From: Procambarus clarkii
Taxonomy: Eukaryota; Arthropoda; Malacostraca; Decapoda; Cambaridae
Direction: 5' to 3'
Length of the DNA stretch: 64,000 nucleotides
Assembly (NCBI RefSeq): GCF_040958095.1
Contig: NC_091188.1
Location: 3,322,181 to 3,386,180, forward strand
This document shows positions 48,100 through 59,572 of the stretch, one piece after another. The notes beneath the pieces are model-generated. The model was not told where the DNA came from. It searched no databases and saw nothing but the letters and a program-made list of their open reading frames with translations. The translations under genes were made by a program, and so were the position numbers. The first letter of the stretch is position 1; each line of letters starts with the position of its first letter.

Positions 48100-50500
48100 A
48101 TAATCAAAAGTCTTTCTTCTTAATTTAATTGCAAGTGTTGATCAAGATTAATGAACTTGGTTATTCTCTTAGGCAATGCCCCACTCTTACATGGACCTGC
48201 CAAGTCAGTCCAGCCTTCACTTCCTTGTCAGGTCCTTCACTTTCTGATAGTGAGGACCTTCTAAGTGCATGCCAGCCAGGCCATGTATGGAGGAAGGTAG
48301 GAACTAGAGAACTTTCATTCTAGTTCAGCATGGAATGACCTCCAGAAAGTTCAGTAATCTTCTCAGAAATGTCTGCTAGTACAGTAGTCTCAATTCTTGG
48401 CTGTGATTGGACTCTTGCACCTTCTTCTCTTTTATGATGATATGGAGTTCCTGGTTTAGGTCACCTTGTGAGAAATACCCAGGAACTGCTTGTTATTCAC
48501 TATCATTTGTTTTGGCTTTCCCTTAGAAGGGTGTTTAGAGTTTAAGTCTTGCCGAGTTTGTTAGCTTCATCTCGCATAAGGGGGTTGCCACTTTTTCCTT
48601 ACCAGGAAGAGTTGACAACCCCCTTGAGAGCAATAAAGTGTTTCCACTGGTTTGTGGTAGGATGGTGTTCCTGGGCGAGGCTCTTCAGCTAGCTCTTTCT
48701 CTGTGGTGAAGGATGAGGCTTGGTTTAAGGTATTGATAGGGTATTCGATTTGGTTTCCAATTGGTTCTTCTTCGGCTTTGGTGAACATGACCGATTGTTC
48801 ATGCCTCCGGATTTGGAAACTATTTTTGCTCCTTCCTCAGTCTGAGTGTGAAGCCCCTTTCTGCTCACCTCACATTCATGTTCTCTCTGAAAAGGAAATA
48901 ATATTAGTACTGTGCATGGAAAATACTCAAAGATCATGTCCCAAACATGCACAATAAAATAACTTATTGGAGGGGTAGAAAACCCATACCAATGAATGCT
49001 CATTGTATAGTAGAAAATGCAGAATAGACCCAGTGATGAGTAAATAGACCTAGTAGAGGTGCCATGTTGAAATTTAAAGAGGAATTTTGAAAAGTTTACA
49101 CAAGTTGTGCCGTATCAGACAAGTTGTAATGGATGTGAACCTGCAAACTGCTGTTAGCAACAGCCTTTCTGATCAACACAAGATGGCCGAAACACTATAC
49201 GTGTTAGTGGCTTTGCATGAATATAAAAATACCAATCTTGTGTAATCTCACCAACCCATTGTACCTTCTTGCAAATAAATTATTATTATTAGAGATCAGA
49301 CAAGTCTGGCCCCTAGCAGGACTTGGAAAGTAGTAGAACTCTCAAAATCATCTACAACTGTACAGGAGGGTGCTGTTATTTTGATGATACACAAGTTTCA
49401 TCACTTATTTCCCTGCTGCATAGGCATGGTAGGATTTGTTGTTGTTCCTATCACGGAACTGGATCTAGCTCCACTTAAATTTAGTTCTTCTCACCTCCTG
49501 GATATAGTATCAAATTCCCAATTCTTCCCAGGTGGTGAGAACACATTTTTCCATGGGATAGTTTAGATTGTTTTGCAAATCCCAGGCATTTGATTGGATT
49601 GAGGCTTTTCCCCATCTGTAATATCACTTTGAGTACTTACAGTGTTACTGTGGGAGGTTGCTTTCTGGCAGCTTCATATCCATATTACCCCATTTGTTGT
49701 GGTTAAATTCAAGGCTTGCTCTTGCTTGACAGAAGTTAAGTTGCTGCCTTGCTGGAAGATCTCAATTCTATTCCGAGTTAGCTCGGCTGAAAGGTTTGAA
49801 TTTCTTGCGTGAATTTTCATTAGCTTCAGAGGCAACAGCAGCCATGAATAAGATGTCTGCACCAATAATTTGAGATTTGGTTGCTAACTTCTTCAATGCT
49901 TACATTTTCCTTATACATGCTGTAGTAGGTTAGGTTCGTTTCAGTAGCCTGGTTGGATGGATTTGCTGTTGCACTCTTCTCTCATTTCTGCCCTTCTTTT
50001 TCTTAGGGAGATGGGGTGGGGGTGCAGCATGTTCTGGAGGGTTCACATTTGTTCTGTCAGCTTTTGAACCTTATATTTTCACTGAAGCCTTACTGTATCT
50101 CCTTCCAACGGGAAGGAATTTCAGGCTTGGAGTGTTAAAAACTCCAAGAATCTTTCACTTGGTAGGGAGATTTGTTGTGCATATTCTTCAGTGGTGAGGC
50201 TGTATTCAAGCATTTTGGCTCTGATGACTGGATTAGCCTATTGCTGGGAACTCTTTTTAGGGCCACCATCCTCCGTCTCATCAGCCCTTTTGTCGTAAGT
50301 ACAATTGATGTTATATTAGGGAGATATGTGCAAATTTTTTGGAAAGTCTGGGTCAACAATGCCTGGGTTTTGTTTTGCAGGTGGTTTCCATGGGACTTTC
50401 GGGTGTGTGGTACCCTTTTATGTCCTGGGCATTCCTTAGCTTCGGCCAGTAATACTTGGCAGCCTATTTGAAGCTATGTAGTTCTTGGAGAAGATATTTT
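48100..50500. other. probable decayed repetitive DNA, class unknown
   Basis: Less AT-rich than its surroundings, with scattered open frames of 60-99 codons but no motif I can name. A retroelement tail (gaaacactatacgtgttagt / ggctttgcatgaatataaaa / caaataaattattatt) lies at 49190-49292. The rest may be an old mobile element. Confidence 0.35.
49190..49292 (+). repeat. retroelement 3' tail, diverged copy
   Basis: It resembles 34185-34305: cgaaacactatacgtgttag, tggctttgcatgaatataaa, and an AATAAA before an att repeat. Confidence 0.6.
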
Positions 50501-50528
50501 GTGTAGATGAATATACCTTCTAGAGCAG

Positions 50529-50782
50529 GGGCCAGATTCACAAAGCAATTACGCAAGTACTTACAAACGTGTACATCTTTCCTCGATCTTTGACGGCTTT
50601 GTTACATTTATTAAGCAGTTTACAAGCATGAAAACTTCCCAATCAACTGTTATTGTTATAAACAGCCTCATGGTGCTTCGGAGTTCATTAACTGTTTAAT
50701 AATTGTAAACAAAGCCACCAAAGGTTGAGAAAAGATGTACAGGTTCGTAAGTGCTTGCATAACTGCTTCATAAATCTGACCC
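50529..50782. mobile_element. MITE with long inverted repeats, copy 2
   Basis: gggccagattcacaaagca ... cttacaaacgtgtacatctt, with the inverse aagatgtacaggttcgtaag ... aaatctgaccc. It is more diverged at its tips than copies 1 and 3. Confidence 0.83.
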
Positions 50783-51002
50783 CAGGCAAGTCAAATTTAG
50801 AGTTCCCCACCCCCCTGAGGGCCATATGGATCACATTTATGTTATCATGAGGGCCACACACAACAACTAATTGAAGTCATTTAATAAAAATTATTGCAGA
50901 ATATTTTTCTATTATATTAAATACCAAATTACAGTATCCTTTGTGCGGGCCACAGGTGTGCTTGCCAAAGACCGCATGCGGCCCACATGTCTGACATGCC
51001 TG
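50783..51002. mobile_element. hAT-type MITE relic
   Basis: It starts caggcaagtcaaa and ends with the inverse tgacatgcctg, and contains gccgcatgcggcc-like words (gaccgcatgcggcccacat) seen in non-autonomous hAT elements. It abuts MITE copy 2. I found no 8-bp target duplication, so the borders are uncertain. Confidence 0.5.
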
Positions 51003-51734
51003 TTCTCGAGAGCTTTCATTCTACATTGAGAATTCTTCAGTGTCTCCTTTTCCCCCATTAATGGCCTGGAGTGGGTGGATTGTAAAAATACTCGCTGCAT
51101 AAAAATGTGATATTTGGATTGCCCGGTTTATACCGTGCTGTATTCGTGTGAAAGTGGGTTCTGTATAAGGAAGTAACAAAGTGACTTGCTGAAGAGGGAG
51201 CTTTTCATTGACACTCAAGTCTTATTTTTGTGATTTCAAGGGACTTTGTTAGGATTTCACTGAGAGTACATCACACTGTTTTGAGTAATTTATTGCAAAC
51301 TGCTGCACTGTAACTTGTAGCAAAAACAATGCCTATGTTTATACAACCAGTAAAATACATATTCATTCTTCTCCAAAATTAATAGTGTCCATCAAAGACT
51401 TGTTGACTTTGCCCTTAGAATAGTTGTGGATTAATCTGGAATTAAGATTGGTTTAAATAAATTGTTGATAACCATTGTATTTTTTTAATCCATGCTCTCT
51501 GAAAATTAAAAGGAAAAGAAAAGAACTTTTGCAGAATTATAAGGCCCCCCTAGAGTCAACAATGATTGGAAATATAAGAATACATGTCCTTCCACTCCTT
51601 GTGGTTTCATAACAAACTTTACAAAAAGTTTAGGGATTGACATCAGACTTGGTGCAATCCTTGGTGCCGACAGTGAATTTACGGGCTATTCATGCCCATG
51701 CCACCTCTTGAATAGCTTAATCTTCATCAATCAT

Positions 51735-52335
51735 CAATCGAGTAATCATCAGGGCAGAGAAGCTTGCCGGACCAGACAACCACCGTTTCGTCAGTGAACT
51801 GAACGCATTATACCTAGCCAATGGCCTGGAGCCCATCATGGCCCCTGGTGCAAGTCTCCCTAATACAAAGAGGACTTCCACAAGGTCGGTCTCAACTCAG
51901 ACCCCCAATTCCACTGAAAACCCAGGCTACACAAACAGCAGCTCCCTCCACTCCAGCTCCCTCCACTCCAGCTCCCTCCACTCCAGCTCCCTCCACTCCT
52001 ACCATCACCATCTCAGCAGACACGCTAGCAGACATGCTGTCTACAAATACTAACAGCACCACCAACACAACTGAAATAGCTTCTTCCACTATCACACAAC
52101 ACCTGAGCCTACCTCAGGCTGCGAGACGAAAGACAGAACCACCAACTATGAATGTTACAGACTCCTCGGACGAGGAAATCTTAGTAGGAGCTCCACTGCT
52201 GAAGTACAAATGCAACACCTACTTGGTACAAGATCACCTCATGGAGGCCACCTCGCCAATCTCCAACGACAGCATGGCTCAGCCAAAGAAAAAAACGGAA
52301 AGCCTAGAGGGCTACACTAACCCACCAGCTCCATG
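51735..52335 (+). pseudogene. LINE ORF1-like (gag-like) relic
   Basis: The plus strand reads IIRAEKLAGPDNHRFVSELN, then ALYLANGLEPIMAPGASLPN, then STRSVSTQTPNSTENPG. The frame changes within a 15-bp repeat (cagctccctccactc, 4 copies at about 51948-52007). A second frame then continues through DSSDEEILVGAPLLKYKC to a stop at 52336. A 3' block follows (ttaatggctcgaaagagcc ... ggggtggcttaatcttta) that recurs elsewhere here. I infer a LINE ORF1; the family is uncertain. Confidence 0.45.
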
Positions 52336-52717
52336 ACTGGTACAGTCAACCCTCCAAGGCTGAAATCCACCATGAAGACCCCTATCCATCCATCCATCCA
52401 CATATCTCTAGTATCAGCTGTCCGTACAGTTAATGGCTCGAAAGAGCCTTTACTTATGAGCCATTTATGCCCTTGCCATCTTTAGGGGTGGCTTAATCTT
52501 TATAAATCAATCGAGTAATCATCAGTATAATTTCCACAGTGGTTCAGTTAACTTCAGTACAGATGCTCGAGAGTTACCGCTTGAGACTGTAGCACTCTGC
52601 GTATTCAGTTCCAGCCTACCCCAAGACACTTCACCTTCGACACAGCAGACAGCAAATTCCGACCGCATCGATAATGGACTAAAAAGATCTATTTCCCCCA
52701 CCCAGCGTTACAACCAG

Positions 52718-53475
52718 AGGGTCAGTTATCAGTGTCTCTAAGGGAGAAAAGAGGCAAAGACAAATTTAAAACATAATGCAAAAAAAAAATAGCAATAAAG
52801 AAAGTTGATTTACAACTACATCAGGTGGAAAATAACTGGCAAGAAACCGGAAAACCCACGACCCATCTCGTCACTCCTCGCGGGCACGGCGGACTTCGCT
52901 ATATAAGGTAATGATGTGGGTTTATCAGCCAGTTATCAAGAAGCTACTGCTTGAGACGCACAATTCTTACAGACTTTCTCGTGAGTAAACTGTTACTTTT
53001 TTGTTCCGGTAGTACAGCTTCGTTTGTTCTCTTACTCAGAACCGAGAATTCCGGGTTTGAATCCCGGGCGGGATAGAAATGGTTTGGTGTGTTTTCTATA
53101 ATCTAATGCCCTGTTCACCTAGCAGTAATTAGGGAACCAGGAGTTAGTCAACTTCTGGGGTTGCATCCTGGGTCAAATTACTTTATAGTGTAAAATTCGG
53201 ATAAAGTTACACTTCCAGAATTATTGTTTGTGCCAGGAACGGTCGAAAGTACTCAACAAACCTGGCCTATGATCGTATTGAAGGGTGGATGTTAAGTTAG
53301 TAGACGTCCCCACGAGCATAGCAAACTATATTTTGTACACACATTTTAGCCAGTTTAATAATGAGGGATGTTAAGAACCACCTCGCTAGACCGAGTGTAT
53401 ATACTCCAGTTTGTACACATTACTTGACTGTCAGTCTTTTAAGTGTCTTAGGGTATATTTATTATTTACTAGCTG
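52718..53475 (+). repeat. duplicated promoter-bearing segment, copy 1
   Basis: From accagagggtcagttatcag to tatatttattatttact this segment is collinear with 61404-62752. Shared parts include gacaaatttaaaacataatg, the promoter at 52849-52980, a tRNA-SINE body at about 53050-53165, ttataatgtaaaattcgg-like sequence (tagtgtaaaattcggataaa) and ccacctcgctagaccgagtg. I infer a segmental (gene-level) duplication, though a dispersed repeat is possible. Confidence 0.75.
52849..52980 (+). promoter_or_regulatory. core promoter and noncoding first exon, probably of the SIBD gene
   Basis: cgctatataagg places a TATA box at 52900-52906. An initiator-like ccAgtt has its A at 52931, 31 bases from the first T. 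A 50-base exon without ATG ends at 52980 at the donor tctc|gtgagtaaac. A Rel/Dorsal-like ggaaaaccca lies at 52849-52858. The next plausible acceptor with a start codon is cttcacag at 56152, just ahead of the SIBD signal-peptide ATG. The link is inference; no transcript evidence is available. Confidence 0.55.
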
Positions 53476-53720
53476 TACCCGGCCTTGCGTTGTTGTGACT
53501 CAGCAATGCATGTGCATTGCTGAGCCACAGCAACCTTCCCTTGTCTCCCAGTCCTCCCATCCATTCCCCCCCTACCCCGTCCCCTCGTCCTCCCCACCGT
53601 TCCCCACTCCCTCGTCTGATGCATTCCCTAATAATCTAATGTTCCTATCACTGAAATATAAGAAAAAGTTAAAAAACGAAATGAGAATGAAAAAATAAAA
53701 TAAACTATACTATATAAAAT
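53468..53720 (+). repeat. RTE-like retroelement 3' fragment with pyrimidine-rich part
   Basis: actagctgtacccggccttg resembles a common arthropod RTE-type end. A C/T-rich stretch and an A-rich tail (gaatgaaaaaataaaataaa) follow. Confidence 0.45.
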
Positions 53721-53755
53721 AAACTAATAAACTATAAAATCACAAAACACAAAGC

Positions 53756-55374
53756 TCACAAAAACAAGCACAAGCAGTACGGATGTTTATCCAGGAACTC
53801 CTGCGCCGGAAAGCGCAAGCAGTACGCTTCCCAAATCATCATGACTTCATCAGGCACCCGGCCACCAAGCGATGTGCAAGGCCGAGACATCAAATCCAGC
53901 GCCCCAGAAACAAACCCCTTAGCATGCGGCACCCCAATTGGTAGAAGAGCACCACGGGACCGGACGCACCTGGTCATCCCAAGAGTTCTAATGACTGACA
54001 ATCCCCGGAGGCCGTAACAAGGGTCCCCACAGAAAAAGAAATCTCACTGGGGGAAACCGCAGGGGCATAAAGGATCCCACCACCGGGCACAGGAACCAAG
54101 GCCCCCGGCACACATCCTTCCTCAGCACCACGACGAGGTCTTGATCAGCGGGGGCAGCCTTCCACTGCGGGGAACCCCCTGCAGGAGAAGAAACAGAGGT
54201 TAACAAAGACATCGTCATCGGCGGCAGCAACAGGCATGTGAACCTCCGCCACCACCGTCGTAGTCGACACGGCCGCCCCAGGGACCACATCACCGACACT
54301 CGCAAGCATCAAAATCGCCCACATCGGCCCGAGGAACGCCGCAAGCACTTGGGACCCGACCGCACATCTTGAGAGCCGGAGGCGGAACCAGAAGCACGGG
54401 AAGCGCAGGGGGCAGGCACACTGTCGCACGGCGCAAGACGTCAGCAGCCTCGACGACAGGGGGGACCGATCCCACCACAACACCTCCCAGCACAGCCGGG
54501 ACAAGCAGCGGGGATGGAGAAACAGGATCCGCAGGACAAGGCAGAGGGTCAGGCGCTGCAGACGGTGAAGCTGAAGATGGAGAGCAAGCACTTGGGAGAA
54601 CTACAGCAGGAGGACACCCAACCAAGGATGCCACAACCACTGGGGAACAAGCCCCACCAGGAGCAGGCGCACCGTCCAACACAGGGCGCAGCACCTCAGC
54701 CAAGGGCACGTCCACAAATTCATCCTCCACAGCTAATGGCGGGAAATCTTCCTCGCGAAAAAGATTCACTTTGGTGACAACTGCCAAGCAGACAGCAGCT
54801 AGGTGGCCCGACAAACCACTGAGAAAACACGTGCGAGGCTGACGGGCATAACAGACCCGGATGTAATACCCCACGAGCCGCACCGAGGACGGGATACCCG
54901 ACCACAGCCCCAGAGTACGGATACTAGTCCGGACGCCCCTAAGCTTCCCGGAGGAAACCGTATTGAGCCTCACACTCAAGACTACCAAACTACCCAAAGT
55001 ATTGCCGCAGTATTGTGGCACCTCCGGTAATTCAAGGGTGCACCTTGCACGCTGACAAAGGTGAGGGCCCCACTGCAGTCCGAGATGATCACCGTACCGG
55101 CAGCGTCCAGCAGGGGCAAGGACCATCCCTCATAATAACGTAGAAACACCCTGTAGTTGTCTTCATGCGCAAACTTCACAATAGCTTGATGCAATGACAC
55201 CAATTCCACGGCTGGGTAGTCGGCCCGTCCAGTAAATTCCAGACCCACCGAATGAGCCCGCAAAACGGAGGGGGTCCTTCTATCAAGCAAGCTCAAACGA
55301 CACGCGTCCACCAACCACCACGCACGCTGGGCAACTACTGGAGTACAGGTGGCCACCTCTGGTGGCGAAATCAT
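53756..55374 (-). pseudogene. LINE ORF1 (gag-like) relic with degenerate zinc knuckle
   Basis: On the minus strand, from 55374: YRVFLRYYEGWSLPLLD, SDCSGALTFVSVQGAPLNY, RLNTVSSGKLRGVRTSIRTL, IPSSVRLVGYYIRVCY, then PRTCFLSGLSGHLAAVC, which is a CCHC knuckle with its second Cys replaced by Ser, then NLFREEDFPPLAVEDEF and a long proline/alanine/valine-rich segment. Frames shift several times before 53756. The order (RNA-binding-like part, knuckle, low-complexity tail) fits ORF1 of a non-LTR element inserted in the inferred first intron of the SIBD gene. No RT part is attached. Confidence 0.6.
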
Positions 55375-55574
55375 GACACCACAGTTAATAACCCACAGTT
55401 ATGGGTTATTAAACACCATGTACGACACCATGGTGTTAATTATCCAACCCAAATAACAGACCCCATACACTAACTAGATGACGTGTACAAAGTGTGGACT
55501 GTTGTACTCAAAGTTCATGTTGTGTACTTTAGGAATACTAAAGAGCTTTTTTTGTTTTGTTTTTTAGATTCAGC

Positions 55575-55660
55575 TACTGGGAACAAAAAGTTCCCAAGCA
55601 GCACGGGCTATGGTGAGCTCGTAGTGGACTTACCTGGCACAGGAGCGGGGCTGTGACAGA
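55575..55660 (-). repeat. interspersed repeat with aggtaagtccactacg
   Basis: cgtagtggacttacctggca / caggagcggggctgtgac, the reverse of the repeat at 10764 and 62275. Confidence 0.65.
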
Positions 55661-55754
55661 AGAGCATAACAAAAAGTGAAGCAGTAATAATAAATCTAAT
55701 CTAACCTATCCTAGACCTACATAAACAAACCTAGACCTAACATGAAATATTTGG

Positions 55755-55930
55755 GAGTGGTACGAGCAGTCGTGACAGCCAAAGAGATCCCGGGTTTGAT
55801 CACTGCGGCAGGACTGAAGCGTTTGGGGTAACGTTTTCTTTCACCTCATGCGGTTGTTCACTAGCTGCAAATAGTACTTTGAAATTCGGCAACTGCTGTG
55901 GAATGCATCCTGGAGGTCAACAGTTTGTTC
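55755..55930 (+). repeat. tRNA-derived SINE, diverged
   Basis: gatcccgggtttgatcactg (B-box region), then cgttttctttcacctcatgc, ggttgttcactagctgcaaa, aactgctgtggaatgcatcctgg. Confidence 0.55.
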
Positions 55931-56178
55931 AGTACCCATATAAGCCTAACAGATTTCCAATTCCTTCTCCAAAATGAAGATTATAAAATATGCCCTTTTT
56001 TGGGTTGGGTTGGGTGGTGGGAGGAGGGTGCAACAGTCCATATTGTGTACATTCCAGCCATCGTGGCTATAACGGGGTGCTATCAATTCTAGATAACAAT
56101 TGTTAACCTCCATGGAGCCATTAATACCATTAATGACACGACTGCTTCACAGGAGCTGTGGTTCAGACGAGTACCAGA

Positions 56179-56231
56179 ATGATGCGTGGAGTTGGCGTGG
56201 CCCTGCTGGCATTACTTGCTCTCATTCACAT
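56179..56231 (+). CDS. SIBD-like, signal-peptide exon
   Basis: The exon probably starts at 56153 after cgactgcttcacag, with a branch-like ttaatgac upstream. Of two adjacent ATG codons the first is taken. The donor is cacat|gtaagtt, phase 2. Confidence 0.72.
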
Positions 56232-56279
56232 GTAAGTTATAAACAATATTCTTGTTTACCTCCCCTCCCCCCCACCCCA

Positions 56280-56321
<42 letters not shown>

Positions 56322-59300
56322 ACCTCCTACAGCGTCTACTCAGCAAATCTAGAAGGTGTAATACAATACAATACAATACAATACAATACAATTTTATTTA
56401 GGTAAGGTACATACATACAATAAATATTTACAAGGATTGTTTGACTTATAGGTATAGCTAGTACATACAATGCCTAAAGCCACTATTACGCAAAGCGTTT
56501 CGGGCAATAAATGAGGTAAGCATAGTATAAAAAATTGGAAATACAAATAGTGAAATAAAGACGAATTAACTAAAAGTGGAAAATATTACATACAAGGTTC
56601 GGTGGCAGACACTCCTGACGGTAGTTTGGACAACCCGTCCTCTTAACAATAACGTCACTTTTGGCTCGTATGCGCACTATGGCCAAATTTGGACGTAATT
56701 TGAAATGAAATCGACTCAAGTGACGTACTGTTCCGTTTTCTGTGAGTCGTCCGGCCCTCCTCAGACAGCTTAGAAGAGGAACTTTCAATTAACGTTTTTC
56801 ATAAGGTTTTGAAACTTTACGAGCATTTCCTGCCCACCTAACCTATCAGAAGACCCTTAGCTTACTGTTGTTGAAAAAAAAATCCCAAATTTATTTTCAT
56901 TTTTTTTTATTTTCAAATTACGTCCATATTCGGGCAAACGGCCAAAAGCGACGTTCTTTTTAAGAGGACAAGTTGCGTTTGGAAATGTGTAAACAATGGA
57001 GGCGCGAGAGAGAGAGGGTTCAGCACCCCAGCAAGCCTGGAGGACCACCACCACCACTGGAGCCTCGGAGGACGAGGCCCCTCCGTGTCTCTGGCTACAC
57101 TATACCCAAAGTAACAGATTAGTTAACTGACAACGCTGAGCCGACCATCTCGAAATGACAAACCGGACAAAAAGCAGAGCCCACGAAATTGAAATAAGTT
57201 TATTGAGGTAAAATACAGACAAAGGGATGAGGTAGCTCAAGCTATTCTCAACCCGTTCAGTACATCGTGTTAATACATACAGACACACATCACAAACAAT
57301 AAACATATTACCGAACATTCTGAGAGATAAACATCTACATTTCCTTGCCCACGAAATGGTTTTCTGTTGTTGGGGGACAGGAAACCTGTTTGGCTAATTG
57401 AGGTCCACAGCTAGACCAGCTAATCACCTTCCTCAGCATGCAACCCACAAGTTACCAAACTCTCGGCTATCTACATAACAGAGGCATCAGGTGAAAGGAA
57501 ATGCAGCCAAATGTTTATATCCATCGTGGGTATTGAATCCGAGACGTTTCGTTTGTAAACTGATTACCCTGACCACTAGACTACAGCTATGGCAGATAGA
57601 ATTACCCTCAGACGAGGAACACTAAGATGCAGCAGATCATAAGTAGCCTAAGAAAACTAACGCAGCTGCTTGTCATGGGAGAACACACTTGGAGATCATG
57701 CATCACCCTGGGAGGCAAAGGACTTTGTGGAAAAAAATACTAGAGACAATGGAGAGGAGCCGTCTTACTTAACATGTAAAGGGGGACACTGAATCCCAGC
57801 TGGGGCAGAAATGGTTGGGCACGTTTCCTTTCATCTAATGCTGCTGTTCACCTAGCAGGAAATAGGTGCCCAGGAGTTAGTCAACTGTTGTAGGGTTGTA
57901 TCCTGGGATAGGTCAGTAGTTCGACCTTAGAGGGACCCTCAATAAAAGCCAAAAGTATATATTATATACATATATGCTGGTTGTCCCCGACAAAACTAGT
58001 TAATTATTATGGAATATGAAGAAATGTCCCCTGGCAATGAACTGTCACTACGTGCTACCATCCTAATACACTGTATGTCTGTGAAAACTGAGAATGAGTA
58101 AAAGGACGGGAGACTCAGACTGGCATACTTGAAAAGGCATTATTAAAAATTTCAGGGAACTCCTACGAAGAACAGCATAGAAAAGAGACAAAGAATAAAT
58201 TGCCCTACGAAATGATGGATTACCAAACGAATGCCAAAAAAAGCCGAGAGTAAATGTATTTTCCTTGTAAGATCTCAAACATAAACAATCAGTCAGTGGC
58301 TTAACGGAGGCAAGAAAGAAGATCAATCGGGCACGGAACACAAGCGACCCACAACTACAGAAGAGAGGAATGAATATACAAGAATGAACAAAGGCAGCAT
58401 GAAAATTATATAGCATTCATGGGGGGAAAAGGACTAAGCTGCACGGCGACGTCAGAAGGAAATGACGGTAAACGAGCAGATTGTCAGACCAAAGAAGAGA
58501 GACGGTGGATTCTCTCACAATAATAAATATGGAAAATACTAAATTAAAGTTTTCGGAGATTATTTATACACAAGAGTAATTGTGTATAAATAGCTCTGGC
58601 CTATTTAAAGGGTCTGGATCTCCCAGGAGCTCCAGACCCTCACCAGTGAAATAGAAGTGACAACGGATCTTGCAGTTAATCTATTTCTTCCAATATGACA
58701 AAATACTGACAGAGGTACACACACATCAATGCACTAATGGATCCATAAACATATGTTCCCAAAATAATTACATTTCGTCCTCTGCAGGAGTGCTGGCTTG
58801 TCCTGTCCCCGTCCATGTGACCGAAATAGATGTACCAAGGTGCAGTGTAATTTTGGCGTAGGGAAAGACCTGTGCTCGTGCTGTCCCAGGTGCCTCAAAG
58901 TAAGTCTTTACTTATGTACGAGTTACGCTTTAAAAGGGATGTTGAATAAAATTTCAATTACAAACAACAATAATGTAATCAGATTCGTTTTTAACTCTTC
59001 CCCCCCCCCCCGCAACTTAGCTGTCAGTAATAAAATGTTAAAGGGAAATTGGTTTTTTTTTTTTTGGAGGGAAAGGGGTGGTAGGGCGGGCATGTTTCCA
59101 TGGGCGTTCTCATCACCGTGGAGCGGGAGGGGTTCCGTCAGCATGGGTCGGGACGCAAGACAGGCCCTAGTTACTGTTACTAGCAAGCGCAGTATGATGG
59201 ACGGATGTTTCTGTGGGAGCAGTCATATAGACCTGGTTGGCCACAACCAGAGTATGACGATGATGTTATATATATTCTCCCTATCAGCGACTACATCATG

Positions 59301-59516
59301 TGCTATTGGCAGGGTCTTGGCGAGGAATGTGGAGGCATTTGGAACCACGGCGGGTCCTGTGGGAAGGGTCTGACCTGCTCCAACCCGCCCAACTTCACGA
59401 CACAGGAGCCAGGCAAATGTGAACCCCAGACGTAAGAGGCAAGAGGTAAGGGGCATGGAGATTACAGGTGCATTAAGGAGTAATATTTTCTGTGTGTTTA
59501 TGTGAAAAAAAAGATT

Positions 59517-59572
<56 letters not shown>

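Noticed and set aside
51821..52336. 171-codon open frame taken as a host gene
   Set aside because: Its start lies inside a better upstream frame that reads like a LINE ORF1, and retroelement 3' blocks follow it.
54290..55126. 278-codon minus-strand open frame taken as a host gene
   Set aside because: It contains a decayed CCHC knuckle and ORF1-like segments; frames shift on both sides, so it is retrotransposon-derived.
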